From CAIOSQ01 sp044359885 (GTDB lineage: Bacteria; Pseudomonadota; Alphaproteobacteria; CACIAM-22H2), in assembly GCA_044359885.1 (NCBI GenBank), contig JBIKLI010000227.1:1-7215 (forward strand): a stretch of 7,215 bases of DNA, in the 5' to 3' direction. This document shows positions 6,130-7,215 of the stretch, piece after piece; the first letter of the stretch is position 1; every line of letters starts with the position of its first letter. Below the pieces are notes generated by a model. It was not told the DNA's origin and did no database searches. It saw nothing but the letters and a program-made list of their open reading frames with translations. The translations under genes were made by a program, and so were the position numbers.

Positions 6130-7214
6130 CGGAACTTCTCCGGAAAATGCCTGAACAGGCTCAGCACCGGGTTCATCGCCGCCTGGCCCAGGCCGCATAT
6201 CGACGCGTCCGACATCGTGCGCGCCAGTTCCTCCAGCAGCGGCCGATTCCAGCCCGGGCGAGCGATCATGTCCCTCGCCTTTTCGGTGCCGACCCGGCAG
6301 GGGGTGCATTTGCCGCAGGATTCGTGGGCGAAGAAGTCGACGAGATTGCGTGCCACCGCCTGGAGATCGTCCGCGGCAGAGAACACGACCACGGCGCCCG
6401 AGCCGACGAAGCAGCCATGCGCCTCGAGACGTCCGAATTCCAGCGGCAGATCGCCCATCGCGGCCGGCAGCAGCCCGCCGGACGCGCCGCCGGGAAGATA
6501 GGCGGCGAATTCATGGCCCGCCGCCATGCCCCCGCCGAACTCGTCGATCAACTCGCGCACCGTGATCCCCGCCGGCGCGATCTTCACCCCCGGATCGCGG
6601 ACGCGGCCGGAGAGCGAGAACGCACGCAGACCCTTGGCGCCGCGCCGTCCCTGCTGCGCGAACCAGCCGCCGCCCCGCGCGAGGATCTCGGGAATCCACC
6701 AAAGCGTCTCGACGTTGTTGATCAGCGTCGGCCGGTCGAACAGCCCGCGCTCGGCTGGAAAAGGCGGCTTGTGTCGCGGTTGGCCGCGCCGGCCCTCGAG
6801 GCTTTCCAGCATCGCGGATTCCTCGCCGCAGACATAGGCGCCGGCGCCGCGCCGGATGACGATGCGCAGATCGGCGCAGTAGCCGGCGCGCTCCAGTGCG
6901 CCGATGGCACCGGCAAGCCGCGCCCGTGCCTCGGGGTACTCGTCGCGGACATAGACATAGATGATCGAACATCCGACCGCCCATGCCGCGATCAGCGCGG
7001 CTTCGAGCACACGGAACGGCGCGTTCTCCATGAACCAGCGATCCTTGAACGTACCAGGCTCGCCCTCGTCGGCATTGATCGCCATCAATCGCGGCGCCGG
7101 CTGGGCCGCGACCAGCCGCCATTTCCGGCCGGTCGGGAAGCCGGCTCCGCCAAGGCCTCGCAGCCCTGCGGCATCGAGCGTGGCGAAGACACTCTCGGCG
7201 TCGCGCGTTCCCGC
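6126..7214 (-). CDS. fdsB: NAD-linked formate dehydrogenase beta subunit FdsB, NuoF-like (C-terminal 362 aa, partial)
   Basis: The frame enters from the right edge and ends at TGA 6128-6126, giving 362 residues. By comparison with full-length FdsB (about 500 aa), roughly the first 140 residues, normally a thioredoxin-like domain, are outside the window. The fragment holds the FMN/NADH-binding core: GLRGLGGAGFPTGRKWR (residues 17-33), NADEGEPGTFKDR (47-59) and GAGAYVCGEESAMLESLEG (123-141). These are followed by LINNVETL and the [4Fe-4S] motif ESCGKCTPCRVG with C300, C303 and C306, completed by C340 in SICGLGQ. It accepts electrons from FdsA and reduces NAD+ at FMN. An in-frame TTG at 7088 could be mistaken for a start, but conserved FMN-binding sequence continues upstream of it. 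The stop overlaps the fdsA start by four bases, indicating translational coupling. The gamma subunit gene fdsG would be expected just beyond the right edge. Confidence 0.96.
   Translation of the reverse strand, partial: AGTRDAESVFATLDAAGLRGLGGAGFPTGRKWRLVAAQPAPRLMAINADEGEPGTFKDRWFMENAPFRVLEAALIAAWAVGCSIIYVYVRDEYPEARARLAGAIGALERAGYCADLRIVIRRGAGAYVCGEESAMLESLEGRRGQPRHKPPFPAERGLFDRPTLINNVETLWWIPEILARGGGWFAQQGRRGAKGLRAFSLSGRVRDPGVKIAPAGITVRELIDEFGGGMAAGHEFAAYLPGGASGGLLPAAMGDLPLEFGRLEAHGCFVGSGAVVVFSAADDLQAVARNLVDFFAHESCGKCTPCRVGTEKARDMIARPGWNRPLLEELARTMSDASICGLGQAAMNPVLSLFRHFPEKFR
6135..6141 (-). promoter_or_regulatory. Shine-Dalgarno site of fdsA, inside the end of fdsB
   Basis: GGAGAAG on the minus strand lies five bases before ATG 6129 (eight from GGAG), within the last codons of fdsB. 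With the ATGA stop-start overlap it supports the 919-aa start of FdsA. Confidence 0.6.
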
Positions 7215-7215
7215 G

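Noticed and set aside
2884..6501. Plus-strand open frame of 1205 codons opposite fdsA
   Set aside because: It is antisense to fdsA and its neighbours, whose motifs are unmistakable. Its translation is Arg/Asp/Ala-rich with no domain. Long antisense frames are expected in GC-rich genes with strong third-position bias.
6126..7088. Start of FdsB at TTG 7088
   Set aside because: The frame continues upstream with the conserved GLGGAGFPTGRKWR motif, so the gene is truncated by the window edge and does not start here.

Overview
The window is GC-rich DNA in which every supported gene lies on the minus strand. Codon use has strong G/C at third positions. The formate dehydrogenase subunits, the free-standing prolyl-tRNA editing protein and the Ldh-type dehydrogenase together suggest an alphaproteobacterium. 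The genus cannot be told from the sequence alone.

Layout, in transcription order from right to left. (1) 7214-6126: C-terminal part of fdsB, the NADH/FMN-binding beta subunit of soluble NAD-linked formate dehydrogenase; its N-terminus lies beyond the right edge. (2) 6129-3370: complete fdsA, the molybdenum/tungsten bis-MGD catalytic subunit, joined to fdsB by a 4-nt ATGA overlap. (3) 3302-2802: a YbaK/ProX-type prolyl-tRNA deacylase (ProXp-ala-like), after a 67-nt gap. (4) 2782-1724: an Ldh_2 family NAD(P)-dependent 2-hydroxyacid dehydrogenase, most like E. coli YbiC/HcxB, after only 19 nt. (5) 1674-1303: a 123-residue, helix-rich protein I do not recognise. (6) A 237-nt non-coding stretch with an A/T-rich core and a small perfect hairpin. 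(7) 1065-1: the N-terminal 355 residues of a large repeat protein, probably a secreted, adhesin-like protein, running off the left edge.

Genes 1-5 are tightly packed on one strand and may be one transcription unit. FdsA oxidises formate to CO2 and passes electrons through Fe-S clusters to FdsB, where FMN reduces NAD+. The next two genes handle a mischarged tRNA and a 2-oxo/2-hydroxy acid, so the cluster looks metabolic, but no single pathway ties them together. The repeat-protein gene has its own leader and is probably a separate unit.

I see no RNA gene, insertion sequence, CRISPR array or attachment site. I found no convincing new multi-gene system. The items most worth a second look are the unrecognised 123-aa protein, the short FdsA that lacks an expected Fe-S cluster motif, the proXp/Ldh pairing next to fds, and the unrecognised N-terminal module of the repeat protein.
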